Notes: a model not told the origin generated them from the letters alone. A stretch of DNA of 64,000 bases from Pseudopelagicola sp. (GCA_026195905.1 JAPHRE010000021.1:1-64000); one strand, 5' to 3'; shown: positions 47,710 through 57,700, counted from the first letter of the stretch. Program-made: numbers and translations.

Positions 47710-48855
47710 TCAGGCGAAATAGTCTCGAAGTATGCGGCTATAGATGCGCTTGAGTTGATGGATTTGATCGACGGGAACGTTCTCGTCGACCTTGTGCATG
47801 GTTTTGCCGACAAGGCCAAATTCGACCACCGGGCAGTGATGCTGGACAAAGCGGGCGTCGGAGGTGCCGCCGGAGGTTGAAAGCTCTGGGGTGCGGCCGG
47901 TTTCGGCTTCGACGGCGGCGGCGACGAGATCGGAGAGGGGGCCGGGGGGCGTTATGAAGCTCTCGCCGGAGACCTTGACCTCCATGCCGATGGCGATTCC
48001 GGTTTCGGCGGCGATGTCGTCCGCAAGCCCCTGCATCCAGTCGGTCAGGGACGCGCCGGAATGGAGGTCGTTGAAGCGGATGTTGACGGTCGCGCGGCAT
48101 TCTGCGGGGATCACGTTGGTCGCCGGGTTGCCGGTATCCATTGTGACAATGGCCAGCGTCGAGGCGTCGAAATGATCCGTGCCTTTGTCGAGCCGATGCG
48201 AGGCCATGCGATCCATCAGACGGGCCATAGCCGGGAGCGGGTTCCTGGCGCGGTGGGGATAGGCAGAGTGACCCTGCACACCGGTAAAGGTCAACCATGC
48301 GGTGAGCGAGCCACGGCGGCCGATTTTCATCATCTCGCCCATCTCGTTGGGGCAGGTGGGTTCGCCCACAAGGCAGACAGACATTTTTTCGTTCGCGGCG
48401 TCCATGTAATCGAGCAGCGCGGTGGTGCCGTTCACGGCATCGCCTTCTTCGTCGCCGGTAATGGTCAGGACAATCGCGCCCTCGAGGGGCGTCTCGCGGA
48501 CGAAATCAACGGCGGCGGCGGCAAAGGCGGCGACGCCGGATTTCATATCGGTCGCGCCCCGGCCATACATGATCCCGTCGCGAATTTCCGCCCCGAAGGG
48601 ATCGACGGTCCATGCGGCCGCATCCCCGACCGGCACAACATCGGTATGACCGTTGAACCCGAATGTGCGCGCGTGGCCCTTGTCGCCCCAGCGCGCGAAT
48701 AGGTTCGCCACGCCGCCCCGATCCACGCGCGTGCAGGCAAACCCGGCGTCGGAGAGCAAATCCTCCAGCAACACAAGCGCGCCGCCCTCCTCGGGCGTGA
48801 CCGAGGGGCAGCGGATCAGGTCAGCGGTCAGGTCGGCGGGGTCGATCTTGGGCAT
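47710..48855 (-). CDS. dapE: Succinyl-diaminopimelate desuccinylase
   Basis: 381 aa; [63 protein letters not shown]. Confidence 0.95.
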   Translation of the reverse strand: MPKIDPADLTADLIRCPSVTPEEGGALVLLEDLLSDAGFACTRVDRGGVANLFARWGDKGHARTFGFNGHTDVVPVGDAAAWTVDPFGAEIRDGIMYGRGATDMKSGVAAFAAAAVDFVRETPLEGAIVLTITGDEEGDAVNGTTALLDYMDAANEKMSVCLVGEPTCPNEMGEMMKIGRRGSLTAWLTFTGVQGHSAYPHRARNPLPAMARLMDRMASHRLDKGTDHFDASTLAIVTMDTGNPATNVIPAECRATVNIRFNDLHSGASLTDWMQGLADDIAAETGIAIGMEVKVSGESFITPPGPLSDLVAAAVEAETGRTPELSTSGGTSDARFVQHHCPVVEFGLVGKTMHKVDENVPVDQIHQLKRIYSRILRDYFA

Positions 48856-49120
48856 CGGGCACTCCTTTGGCGCGGTTTGGCCCAGAGATACCGCGCGCGC
48901 CCCCGTGCTTCAATGCAACACAACACGCCGCGACGGTGTTCCGTTTTCTTTAAGGCGCTCTAAAGGCTTAACAAGGCCGAACAAATCTGGCATGATCGCG
49001 GCAATAATAAACCCGAGGCAGGGTAATCGAGCGGGCATCAAGACCCATATTACGCCCCCGTGACGCCAAAAAGGTGCGCGGGCCAAAGGCGCTGCCTCGC
49101 ATAAATTGAGGGCAAGCAGT

Positions 49121-50731
49121 ATGCCTATTGCGCAGGAACTGACGTACGATACAGGTGCGTCCGCCACAGAGATGGCGCAGGAACTCTTTGGCGACGGCGT
49201 GACGATTGTCAGCGCAAGCTATAATGGCGCGACCGGATCGTCAGCGATTTATTCGAATGGCGATACGATTTCGCCGGATGCGACGCCGGGCGATACCGGG
49301 GTGATCCTGTCGACGGGGGATGCCAGCGACTTTACCAATAGCGGCGGCGGTGGCTGGTGGTGGGGCGGCAGTTCGACCAACACCAACCAAGCGACCAACA
49401 CCTCGACCAATACGAGCGGCGAGGATAACAACACCGTCTTCAATGATATTGTCGGCGCCAATACCTATGATGCGGCCTATCTAGACGTCAAATTCGTCCC
49501 GACCGGCGACACGATGACGATGCAGTTCGTCTTTTCCTCGGAGGAATATCCCGAATATATCAACTCGATCTACAACGACGCCGTGATTGTTATCGTCAAC
49601 GGCGAAGAGGTCGAGGTCGAGGTTGGGTCGGGCAATGCGAGCATTTCCACGGTCAACACGACAAACAACTCGAACCTCTATCTCGACAATACCGGCGACG
49701 CCTATAACACAGAGATGGACGGGTTTACCGTCACCATGACCCTCAAGATGGATGTTATTCCCAACGAAGAGAATGACATTACCATCGGCATCGTCGATGT
49801 GGGCGATAGCAGCTATGACTCCAATGTTCTTATCGCGGGCGGTTCGGTTCAGACCTCTGTTGTCGCCGTGGCGGACGAGACGACGATGGGGCTTAATACG
49901 ACCAAGACGGTCGATGTTCTTGCCAATGACGAAGCCGGCAGCACGCTGACAATCACCCATATCAATGGGCAGGAAGTTTCGGCCGGGGATACGATCACGC
50001 TTTCGACCGGGCAGGTTATCACGCTCAACGCCGACGGCACGATTGACGTTGTGACGGATGGCGACGAGGAAGAGGTCAACTTTACCTATACGATCGAGGA
50101 TGAGGACGGCACGAGCGATGTCGGCTTTGTCACGGTCAATTCCACGGCGGCGCCCTGTTTCGTCAAGGGAACGTTGATCCGCACACCAGAAGGCGATGTG
50201 CCGATTGAGGATATTGATGTGGGCGACCTTGTCGAGACCTATGGCGAGGGCCCGCAAGAGGTTCGCTGGGTCGGGTCGCGCACGGTTCCGGCCGAGGGCG
50301 CACTTGCGCCGATCCGCATCACAGCCGGGAGTTTTGGCGACCACGGCACGCTCCTTGTGTCGCCGCAGCACCGGATTCTTATCCGCGATAGCCGGGCCGA
50401 GCTTTTGTTTGATAGCCCAGAGGTTTTGGTCAAGGCCAGGGATCTTGTCGACGATCATCGTGTGACGCGCCGGGCGGGCGGTGATGTCACCTATTTCCAT
50501 ATCCTGTTTGATACGCATCAGATCGTTTTCTCTCAGGGTCTCGAAACCGAGAGCTTCCTTCCGGGGCCGCAGATTTCAAATATCTTCGAAGAAGAGATCG
50601 TCGAGGAAATCTGTACCCTGTTCCCCGAACTCAATCCAACGACCGGCGAGGGCTATGGCCGTGCGGCGCGGCGCACGCTCAAGACCTATGAGGCGGCGGT
50701 GTTGACGCGGTCGGTTAAGCGGGTGGCCTGA
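49121..50731 (+). CDS. Choice-of-anchor L-like domain + C-terminal Hint domain protein (catalytic residues intact)
   Basis: 536 aa from ATG 49121; TMTMQFVFSSEEYPEYINSIYNDAVIVIVNGE anchor-L-like block; Hint: APCFVKGTLIRTPEGDVPIEDIDVGDLVET...SPQHRILI...YFHILFDTHQIV. Paralogous to 52519-54102. Confidence 0.85.
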   Translation: MPIAQELTYDTGASATEMAQELFGDGVTIVSASYNGATGSSAIYSNGDTISPDATPGDTGVILSTGDASDFTNSGGGGWWWGGSSTNTNQATNTSTNTSGEDNNTVFNDIVGANTYDAAYLDVKFVPTGDTMTMQFVFSSEEYPEYINSIYNDAVIVIVNGEEVEVEVGSGNASISTVNTTNNSNLYLDNTGDAYNTEMDGFTVTMTLKMDVIPNEENDITIGIVDVGDSSYDSNVLIAGGSVQTSVVAVADETTMGLNTTKTVDVLANDEAGSTLTITHINGQEVSAGDTITLSTGQVITLNADGTIDVVTDGDEEEVNFTYTIEDEDGTSDVGFVTVNSTAAPCFVKGTLIRTPEGDVPIEDIDVGDLVETYGEGPQEVRWVGSRTVPAEGALAPIRITAGSFGDHGTLLVSPQHRILIRDSRAELLFDSPEVLVKARDLVDDHRVTRRAGGDVTYFHILFDTHQIVFSQGLETESFLPGPQISNIFEEEIVEEICTLFPELNPTTGEGYGRAARRTLKTYEAAVLTRSVKRVA

Positions 50732-50742
50732 GGGGGGGTGGC

Positions 50743-51843
50743 ATGACCTGGATCGCCATACGGGATCGCGACGACGCGATTTTTGCCCCGAGCGGGGTTG
50801 CCAATAGGCGTGACGACGGGGCGACGGCGACAGAGGATTTTGACCGCCCTATGCCGCGCGGAAGTGTGCTTCTTGAGACCCGGCTCTCGCCCTATGAGGG
50901 ACCACAGCTTCTTTTGGGGCTGAAGCGCGGGTTTGATGCGGCGATGAGCCTGATGCTGCGCGCTGTGCCGGGGGGTGGCATTTCGCTTGTGCATACGCGC
51001 GGCGGCGAGATGTGCCATGCCGCCCTAACCCATGATGCCGAAGCGCGGCGCACCGATGTGTTGCGCATTACCTATAGTTGGGACATGGCGCATGGCTGGG
51101 CGCGGCTTGCGGTTGAACGCCCGGATGTCACGCATTGTTTTCAGGCCGTTGTGCGCACGCCTGTGCCTCTCACGTTGGCGGATGTGCGCGACATGATCTG
51201 TGACCCGGTGGCGACGGTGGTGGATGATGATGTGCTTTTCCTGGCAGTGTCCGACCGTATTGAACCGATTGGGCCGATGCCGGGGCTTATGGCGTCGCTG
51301 CCGGTCGAGACGGCGCAGGGCACGCGGGCGCTTGGCGATCTGCGGCGCGGCGATCTTGTCGAAACCCTCGATGGCAGGCTGGTGCCGGTGCTTGATGTGC
51401 TGCGCCGGACGGTTCCCGCGCGTGGACTTTTTGAGCCGGTGCGCCTGCGTCATCCCTATTTCGGCCTTGCCCGTGATATCGTTGTGACGCCGGGCCAATG
51501 CATGTTGGTTGGCGGGTCGCGGGTCGAGTATCTTTTCGGGCGTGAGCATGTGCTTGTGCCTGCGGGGCATTTGGCCGGGGGCGCAGCGGGCCTGCGGGAG
51601 CGGGGCCATGAGCTTGTGACCTACACGCAGCTTCTCTTGCCCGAGGCGGATGCGATCTGTGCCGCCGGTGCCTATCTCGAAAGCCTTGATATCGGGCGTC
51701 TCCGGCGCAAAGGCGATCTCCATGCCGCGAGCCTTCTTGCGGGTCTGGGGCGCAATCGCCTGCCGGAACATGTCGCCCGACCATACCCCGTGCTCGGCGC
51801 ATTCGAAGCCAGCACACTCGCCACGCAACGGAGTGCGGCCTGA
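50743..51843 (+). CDS. Degenerate Hint-domain protein (catalytic Cys and His residues lost)
   Basis: 366 aa, 11 nt downstream of the previous gene; GLMASLPVETAQGTRALGDLRRGDLVETLDGRLVPVLDVLRRTV...IVVTPGQCMLVGGSRVEYLFG aligns with the Hint blocks of neighbours. Confidence 0.75.
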   Translation: MTWIAIRDRDDAIFAPSGVANRRDDGATATEDFDRPMPRGSVLLETRLSPYEGPQLLLGLKRGFDAAMSLMLRAVPGGGISLVHTRGGEMCHAALTHDAEARRTDVLRITYSWDMAHGWARLAVERPDVTHCFQAVVRTPVPLTLADVRDMICDPVATVVDDDVLFLAVSDRIEPIGPMPGLMASLPVETAQGTRALGDLRRGDLVETLDGRLVPVLDVLRRTVPARGLFEPVRLRHPYFGLARDIVVTPGQCMLVGGSRVEYLFGREHVLVPAGHLAGGAAGLRERGHELVTYTQLLLPEADAICAAGAYLESLDIGRLRRKGDLHAASLLAGLGRNRLPEHVARPYPVLGAFEASTLATQRSAA

Positions 51844-51877
51844 GCGGCGTCGCGGAATGCGGCCAGGAGGCGGGAGG

Positions 51878-52246
51878 TTAGTGGGCGGTTGACTCGTCGG
51901 CGGGCAGGGCTTCTTCGCCGTGATAGAATTCGGTCATCTGCGCGACGACGACGGAATTTTCGTCAAGCGCGCGCTGCATCAACTCAAGCTCATCTCCGGC
52001 GATCTCGTGGCCGAGGGCTTCGCGTTCTTCCCGTGTGCCATAGCCGGTCACGTCAAGCGGCGCGAGGTCGGCCTGTTTGAGGATCGCCACGGTCTCGCGC
52101 ACGGCTTCGGCCTCGTCCACGCCACTGGCATAGATCATGAGCGCCGCGCCCGTGGCCCCCTCGGGAAGCCCGTCACCGTCTTTGCGGCCGACCTGAACAA
52201 GCAAGGTATAGACCTGTTGGCGAGATGTCTTTTTCGTGTTTTCCAT
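51878..52246 (-). CDS. Conserved-looking hypothetical protein
   Basis: 122 aa ORF, good coding character (RQQVYTLLVQVGRKDGDGLPEGATGAALMIYASGVDEAEAVRETVAILKQADLAPLDVTGYG); flanked by intergenic DNA. Confidence 0.6.
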   Translation of the reverse strand: MENTKKTSRQQVYTLLVQVGRKDGDGLPEGATGAALMIYASGVDEAEAVRETVAILKQADLAPLDVTGYGTREEREALGHEIAGDELELMQRALDENSVVVAQMTEFYHGEEALPADESTAH

Positions 52247-52518
52247 AGCGCGGCCTTATCCCGCGCGGGCCACGGGCGTCAAGCGGCACAAAAGATGGCA
52301 TGTGTCGCCTCTGGGCGTGGAAAACGTCAAATGCCACATGTTTTCCTCATTTGAGTCCATAAATCTTCAGCATGTTTCGGTTATATCGGTGCCAAGATGT
52401 CGTCCAATTTGGGCTATCGGGGAATTGTATTATCTATTTCCCCGGCGTATGCGCCGCTTTGGTGACCTAGGTAATGATTTGCCTGTCCGCGGGCACCCTA
52501 TTTTTAAGGAATGGTAAA

Positions 52519-54102
52519 ATGGTGACGGCTGCTGAGCTTCCAATTGATACAAATGCCTCTGATATGGACATGGCCGAGGCGATGTTCGGTTCGGGGATCA
52601 CGATCAAATCGGCAAGCTATACCGGCGCGGACAAGGCATCGGGTATTTATTCCAACGGCGATAGCGTGGCCGACGCGATCACACCCTCCGACACCGGCGT
52701 TATCCTCTCGACCGGCAAGGCAAGCGACATCACCCACGGCAGCGGCGACGCCAACCGGGAGTCGGATGAATCAACCAACTGGCACAACAGCGGCGATAGC
52801 GATCTGGAAGCGATCGCCAACGCCAAGACCTATGACGCCGCCATTTTCGAGGCGACTTTCGTGCCCGACGGTAGCGTTCTGACGATGCAGGTCACGTTCT
52901 CTTCGGAAGAATACCTCGAATACGTCAATACCGGGTTCAATGACGCTGTTGGCGTTTGGGTCAACGGCGAAAAGGCCGAGCTGACGGTTGGGGATGGCGA
53001 TATCACCATCAACAACATCAACAATACGTCGAACGAAAACCTCTATATCGACAACCCGCAGAACGCCGAGGTCGCCAATACCGAGATGGACGGGTTCACC
53101 GTCACCATGACCCTCAAAGCGCCGGTCAACCCCGGCGAAGACAACGACATCAAGATCGCGATTGCCGATGGTGGCGACGGAATCTACGATTCCAACCTCC
53201 TGATTGCGGGGGACTCGGTTCAATGTGCGCTTGTTGCGGGCGATGATGACCTTACCATTGGCAAGACCGGCGAATATGACTTCGACATTCTTGCCAATGA
53301 CGACAGCAGTTCAGGCGCGGCGCTCACCATCACCCATATCAATGGCCAGGATGTCGTCGCCGGCCAGACAATCACCCTTCCCACCGGCGAGATGATTACC
53401 CTCAATGCCGATGGCACGATTACCGCAGAATCCGACGGCGACCTTGGCGAAAACGTGTTTTCCTACACGATTGAGGATACCGACGGAAATAGCGATGTCG
53501 GCTTTGTGACGCTCACCACGGCACCTTGCTTTGTGGCGGGCACCCGCATCATTACCAACCACGGCGAAGCGACGGTCGAGATGCTTGAGGTCGGCGATAT
53601 GGTGCTGACCCGTGACAACGGCTTTCAACCCCTGCGCTGGGTCGGCCAGACGACGCGCATTGCTGAAGGGATTGATGCCCCGATCCGCTTTGAGGCCGGG
53701 GCGCTTGGGGCGCATGATGCGGTTGAATTTTCGCCCAATCACCGGGTGCTTTTGTCCTCGGCGCGGGCAAGCCTTCTATTCGGAGAGGCGGAGGTTCTCG
53801 TAAAGGCCAAGGATCTCGTCAATGATCGCACGATCCGGCCGCGCGCGGATGGCAAGACGGTCACCTATGTCCACATGCTCTTTGATCGGCACGAAATCGT
53901 GCGCGGCAATGGGCTTGATAGCGAGAGCTATCACCCCGGACAAGAAACCGTCGAGAGCTTTGATCCAGAGACCCGCGCGGAAATCCTGCGGTTGATGCCC
54001 AACGCAGATGCTATGATGGGCTATGGCTATGGCCCCGCAGCCCGTATCTCGCTTCGCAAATACGAGGCGCAGGCGCTCCTGAAGGAGATGCAAGACGTAT
54101 AA
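52519..54102 (+). CDS. Choice-of-anchor L-like domain + C-terminal Hint domain protein (paralog, catalytic residues intact)
   Basis: 527 aa from ATG 52519; LTMQVTFSSEEYLEYVNTGFNDAVGVWVNGE; APCFVAGTRIITNHGEATVEMLEVGDMVLTRDNGFQPLRWVG...SPNHRVLL...YVHMLFDRHEIV. Confidence 0.85.
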   Translation: MVTAAELPIDTNASDMDMAEAMFGSGITIKSASYTGADKASGIYSNGDSVADAITPSDTGVILSTGKASDITHGSGDANRESDESTNWHNSGDSDLEAIANAKTYDAAIFEATFVPDGSVLTMQVTFSSEEYLEYVNTGFNDAVGVWVNGEKAELTVGDGDITINNINNTSNENLYIDNPQNAEVANTEMDGFTVTMTLKAPVNPGEDNDIKIAIADGGDGIYDSNLLIAGDSVQCALVAGDDDLTIGKTGEYDFDILANDDSSSGAALTITHINGQDVVAGQTITLPTGEMITLNADGTITAESDGDLGENVFSYTIEDTDGNSDVGFVTLTTAPCFVAGTRIITNHGEATVEMLEVGDMVLTRDNGFQPLRWVGQTTRIAEGIDAPIRFEAGALGAHDAVEFSPNHRVLLSSARASLLFGEAEVLVKAKDLVNDRTIRPRADGKTVTYVHMLFDRHEIVRGNGLDSESYHPGQETVESFDPETRAEILRLMPNADAMMGYGYGPAARISLRKYEAQALLKEMQDV

Positions 54103-54210
54103 GGTCTGCTGCGGCGGAGTATTCGCCGCGACAAACCTTGTCTGACATGTTGACCCCCCCTGACTTGCACGGCATGGTAAAACCGCTTTGCATGAAAAGG
54201 GCATGGGGTC

Positions 54211-55308
54211 TTGCAAAAATTGATGATGTGCCTTCGCGCGCTGGCGGTGATCCTTTTGGCGTGTGCCGTGTTCCCGGATCGCGGCTTTGCACAAGACGGA
54301 ATTGCGCCCGACGCTCTGGTATTTGCCACGGTGGACCGCCCGCCGTTTTCCAAACTTGAGGATGGCGAACCAAGCGGCTTTAGTATCGACCTGATGCAGG
54401 CCATTGCCCTGCGGCTTGATCGGCCCCTGGTCTTTGCGCCGCAGCCACAGTTTGCCGACATGCTCAACGCGGTGCGCGATGAGGCCGTTGATGGGGCGAT
54501 TGCCAATATCTCGATCACGGCCGCGCGCGAATCCGAGATGGATTTTAGCCTGCCGATCTTTGAAAGCGGGCTTCAGATCCTGCTCCCGAAGGAGGATAGC
54601 ACGCTCAAACGGTTGGTTGGGGTGCTCAATGGCGACATCCTGACGCTTGGCCTGCTGGCGCTGGGCCTTTTGTTCGCGGGCGGCATGGTGATGTGGGTCT
54701 TTGAGCGCGGGCGGCAGCCCTATTTCGACCGCCCGCTTGGCGATGCTATGTTCCCGTCCTTTTGGTGGGCGCTCAATCTCGTGGTCAATGGCGGCTTTGA
54801 GGAACGGATGCCGATGTCCCGCTTTGGTCGGGTCTTTGCCGTGCTGCTTGTGATTTCAAGCCTGTTCATTGTGTCGGTGTTCGTCGCAACGATCACCGCC
54901 GCAGTGACCGTGGACGCGATTCAGGAAAGTGTCGATTCGATCAACGATCTCGACAGTCGTCAGGTGGTGACGGTGTCCGGCTCTACCAGTGCGGATTTCC
55001 TCGCCAAGCGCGATATTAGCTTTGTCGGGTATGATAGCCCCGACCAGATGCTCGCCGCCTTTGCCAGCGGTCGGTCGGATGCCGTTGTCTTTGATGGTCC
55101 GATCCTCGCCTATTACGTGTTGGAAGATGCCGCCGGGAATTCGCGGCTCATCGACAAGGTCTATCGGCCCGAAAGCTATGGCATTGCCCTGCCGGAGGGC
55201 AGTCCGCTGCGCGAGGAAATCAACCGCGCGCTTCTCGCGTTGCGTGAAGATGGAAGCTATGGCGCACTGGTCAAAAAGTGGTTCGGCCAAGGGTTTCGCA
55301 CACAATAG
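54211..55308 (+). CDS. GluR0-like prokaryotic ionotropic receptor/channel (SBP-3 domain split by TM-pore-TM module)
   Basis: 365 aa (TTG start; ATG 54223 alternative). S1 VDRPPFSKLEDGEPSGFSIDLMQAIALRL...; TM ILTLGLLALGLLFAGGMVMWVFE; pore FPSFWWALNLVVNGGFEERMP; TM2 GRVFAVLLVISSLFIVSVFVATITAAVTV; S2 VVTVSGSTSADFLAKRDISFVGYDSPDQMLAAFASGRSDAVVFDGPILAYYV. Confidence 0.8.
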   Translation: MQKLMMCLRALAVILLACAVFPDRGFAQDGIAPDALVFATVDRPPFSKLEDGEPSGFSIDLMQAIALRLDRPLVFAPQPQFADMLNAVRDEAVDGAIANISITAARESEMDFSLPIFESGLQILLPKEDSTLKRLVGVLNGDILTLGLLALGLLFAGGMVMWVFERGRQPYFDRPLGDAMFPSFWWALNLVVNGGFEERMPMSRFGRVFAVLLVISSLFIVSVFVATITAAVTVDAIQESVDSINDLDSRQVVTVSGSTSADFLAKRDISFVGYDSPDQMLAAFASGRSDAVVFDGPILAYYVLEDAAGNSRLIDKVYRPESYGIALPEGSPLREEINRALLALREDGSYGALVKKWFGQGFRTQ

Positions 55309-55322
55309 CGCGGCGCACGAAA

Positions 55323-55351
55323 AAAGCGCCGACCCTTTGGCCCGGCGCTTT
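55323..55351. terminator. Bidirectional terminator between convergent genes
   Basis: AAAGCGCCGaccctttggccCGGCGCTTT: 9-bp perfect stem. Confidence 0.7.
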
Positions 55352-55377
55352 GAGGTGTTTCTGGAAAACGCTGCGCT

Positions 55378-56205
55378 TTAGTCGCGCAATAGCTCGTTGA
55401 TCGAGGTCTTGGAACGGGTCTGGGCGTCGACGCGTTTGACGATCACGGCACAATAGAGGTTGATTCCGTTTTTCGAGGGCATGGACCCCGCCACGACGAC
55501 CGAACCCGAGGGCACTTCGCCATACATGATTTCGCCGGTTTCACGGTCAACGATCTTGGTCGACTGGCCGATGAAGACGCCCATGCCAAGGACCGATCCC
55601 TCGCGCACGATACAGCCCTCAACAACCTCCGAACGCGCGCCGATAAAGCAGTTGTCCTCGATGATCGTCGGCCCGGCCTGCATCGGCTCCAACACGCCGC
55701 CAATGCCAACGCCGCCCGACAGGTGCACGTTCTTGCCGATCTGCGCACAAGAGCCGACGGTCGCCCATGTGTCGACCATAGTGCCTTCATCGACATAGGC
55801 TCCGAGGTTTACAAAAGACGGCATCAAAACAACGCCCGGCGCAACATAGGCCGATTTGCGCACGATACAGTTCGGCACGGCGCGAAACCCCGCGTCTTTC
55901 CATTCCGCGTCGCCCCAGCCTTTGAATTTGCTATCAACCTTGTCCCACCAATGACCGCCCTGCGGGCCGCCATCTTGCTGTTCCATATCCTTGAGACGGA
56001 ACCCAAGGAGAACGGCCTTCTTGGCCCATTGATTGACGTGCCAATCGCCGCTCGCCTGTTTTTCCGCCACGCGCAGCTTGCCCGAATCGAGCGCATTCAG
56101 CGTCTCCTCGATGGCTTCGCGTGTTTCGCCGCCGGTCGAGGGGGTGATGGTATCGCGCGCGTCCCACGCGGCTTCGATGGCTTGTTCGAGCTGGGCATTC
56201 GACAT
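55378..56205 (-). CDS. dapD: 2,3,4,5-tetrahydropyridine-2,6-dicarboxylate N-succinyltransferase
   Basis: ATG 56205; [99 protein letters not shown]. Confidence 0.97.
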   Translation of the reverse strand: MSNAQLEQAIEAAWDARDTITPSTGGETREAIEETLNALDSGKLRVAEKQASGDWHVNQWAKKAVLLGFRLKDMEQQDGGPQGGHWWDKVDSKFKGWGDAEWKDAGFRAVPNCIVRKSAYVAPGVVLMPSFVNLGAYVDEGTMVDTWATVGSCAQIGKNVHLSGGVGIGGVLEPMQAGPTIIEDNCFIGARSEVVEGCIVREGSVLGMGVFIGQSTKIVDRETGEIMYGEVPSGSVVVAGSMPSKNGINLYCAVIVKRVDAQTRSKTSINELLRD

Positions 56206-56396
56206 GTTGTTTCGCTCCAATGTTAAGGTTTGGGGACTTCATAGCCGCAAGCGGGCGCGGCGTCACCCTGCCAAAACGACCAATCCGCGCGCAATAGCCG
56301 CCGCATCCTTGTCACGGGCTTGTCACCGGCCTGTCACTGGCGTCGAAGGTCCGGACGCGGTAGGGCTGAGACAAACGTGCAAGTAAGGATTTTACC

Positions 56397-57239
56397 ATGT
56401 CCAAGGACCGCAAACATCCCCTGTCGAATGCCCATATCGACCGCAGCCGCGCCAGCCAAGTGCCCGAAACGTCGCAATCGCGCGCGCCATCCTATCGGCT
56501 GGCCTATGACGATTTTGATTTTATGTGCCGCGAAGAACTACGTCCTGTCCGACTTCAGCTTGAGTTGATGAAACCGGACCTGTTGATGCAGGAATATGGG
56601 GTCGAGTCGACCATCGTCCTCTTCGGCGGCGCGCGTATTCCCGACCCTGCCAAGAAACACGAGGCCCGGACGGAAACCCTCGCGGAGCTTTCGAAATATT
56701 ACGATGAAGCACGGGAATTTGCGCGCCAGATGACCCTGCGCTGTAACGGCAATGGCACGCGCGAGCATGTGATCGTGACGGGCGGCGGCCCCGGCGTCAT
56801 GGAGGCGGGCAACCGCGGTGCTGCGGATGCGGGCGGCGTGTCCATCGGGCTGAATATCGTGCTGCCGCATGAACAGGCGCCCAACCCCTACGTGACGCCT
56901 GACCTCTGCTTTAACTTCCACTATTTCGCCATCCGCAAGATGCATTTCCTCATGCGGGCCGAGGCGTTGGCGATCTTCCCCGGTGGTTTCGGAACGATGG
57001 ATGAACTCTTCGAAAGCCTCACCTTGATTCAAACCGGCCGCATGAAACAGGTGCCAATCCTGCTCTTCGGGCGCGAGTTCTGGAAAAAGATCATCAACTT
57101 CAACGCCCTCGCCGAAGCGGGCACCATCAGCCCCGAAGACCTCGACCTGTTCCGCTACGTTGATACAGCGGAGGAAGCGGTCGATATCATCCTAAACTGG
57201 GGCGAGGCCAAACGGCGCGGTGATATTCCAGGACGTTAA
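56397..57239 (+). CDS. LOG-family / TIGR00730-type Rossmann-fold protein (cytokinin riboside 5'-monophosphate phosphoribohydrolase-like)
   Basis: 280 aa; VIVTGGGPGVMEAGNRGAADAGGVSIGLNIVLPHEQAPN; FPGGFGTMDELFESLTLIQTGRMKQVPILLFG (GGxGTxxE). Confidence 0.92.
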   Translation: MSKDRKHPLSNAHIDRSRASQVPETSQSRAPSYRLAYDDFDFMCREELRPVRLQLELMKPDLLMQEYGVESTIVLFGGARIPDPAKKHEARTETLAELSKYYDEAREFARQMTLRCNGNGTREHVIVTGGGPGVMEAGNRGAADAGGVSIGLNIVLPHEQAPNPYVTPDLCFNFHYFAIRKMHFLMRAEALAIFPGGFGTMDELFESLTLIQTGRMKQVPILLFGREFWKKIINFNALAEAGTISPEDLDLFRYVDTAEEAVDIILNWGEAKRRGDIPGR

Positions 57240-57445
57240 TGAATATGCGCAGGGAGCACGCCAAGCTCAATGCCCTGCGGCAGCTTGGTCACGACCTGCG
57301 CGCCTTTGACGTCCTTGATCGCATAGCCATAGCCTGCAAGGCGGAACTTCCATTCGCGCGGCGAAAGCGCCTTGGCGCGCTCGCGGGTAATCAGGTCAAG
57401 AATGGGCGTTTCGATCATTGCGCTGCCGATATCTGCTCGTGCCAT
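57236..57445 (-). CDS. Small hypothetical protein
   Basis: 69 aa MARADIGSAMIETPILDLITRERAKALSPREWKFRLAGYGYAIKDVKGAQVVTKLPQGIELGVLPAHIH; purine-rich RBS upstream (CGAGGAGGAT). Confidence 0.6.
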   Translation of the reverse strand: MARADIGSAMIETPILDLITRERAKALSPREWKFRLAGYGYAIKDVKGAQVVTKLPQGIELGVLPAHIH

Positions 57446-57654
57446 TTTGTATCCTCCTCGGGATTTTATTGTTCACGATATCGAAACTGATTGTTCAACA
57501 GGGCGGAATTTCACCGGAAATAAGGAAAGTTTGAGGCAGGGCAACGGATCGTTAACCCTGCCGCGTTCCAATGCCCCGGCGGCACAGGCTGAGGAGCCGA
57601 TGACCGCCCAAGAAGAAGCCGTCCTGAGTCCTATCAAGGAGTCAGGGCGCATTT

Positions 57655-57700
57655 GTTTCTTTTTGGCGAAAATACCTCGGAGCGCGAGGCAGCGCCTCGC
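57655..57700. repeat. Dispersed intergenic motif (GAGGTATTTTCGCCAAAAAGAAAC, on - strand) next to hairpin
   Basis: 57655-57678 is the reverse complement of GAGGTATTTTCGCCAAAAAGAAAC; adjacent GCGAGGC-agc-GCCTCGC stem (57684-57700). Confidence 0.55.

Noticed and set aside
48955-48985. CtrA site upstream of 49121 (TTAAGGCGCTCTAAAGGCTTAAC)
   Set aside because: The two TTAA halves are 14 nt apart rather than 7, so it does not fit the CtrA spacing.
49481-50518. 345-aa minus-strand ORF
   Set aside because: Antisense to the anchor-L/Hint gene; composition typical of shadow ORFs (D/N/R/I-rich).
50158-54102. Inteins within larger host genes
   Set aside because: The Hint domains are C-terminal and lack a terminal His-Asn followed by Cys/Ser/Thr and a C-extein, so they are Hint_2-type autoprocessing domains rather than splicing inteins.
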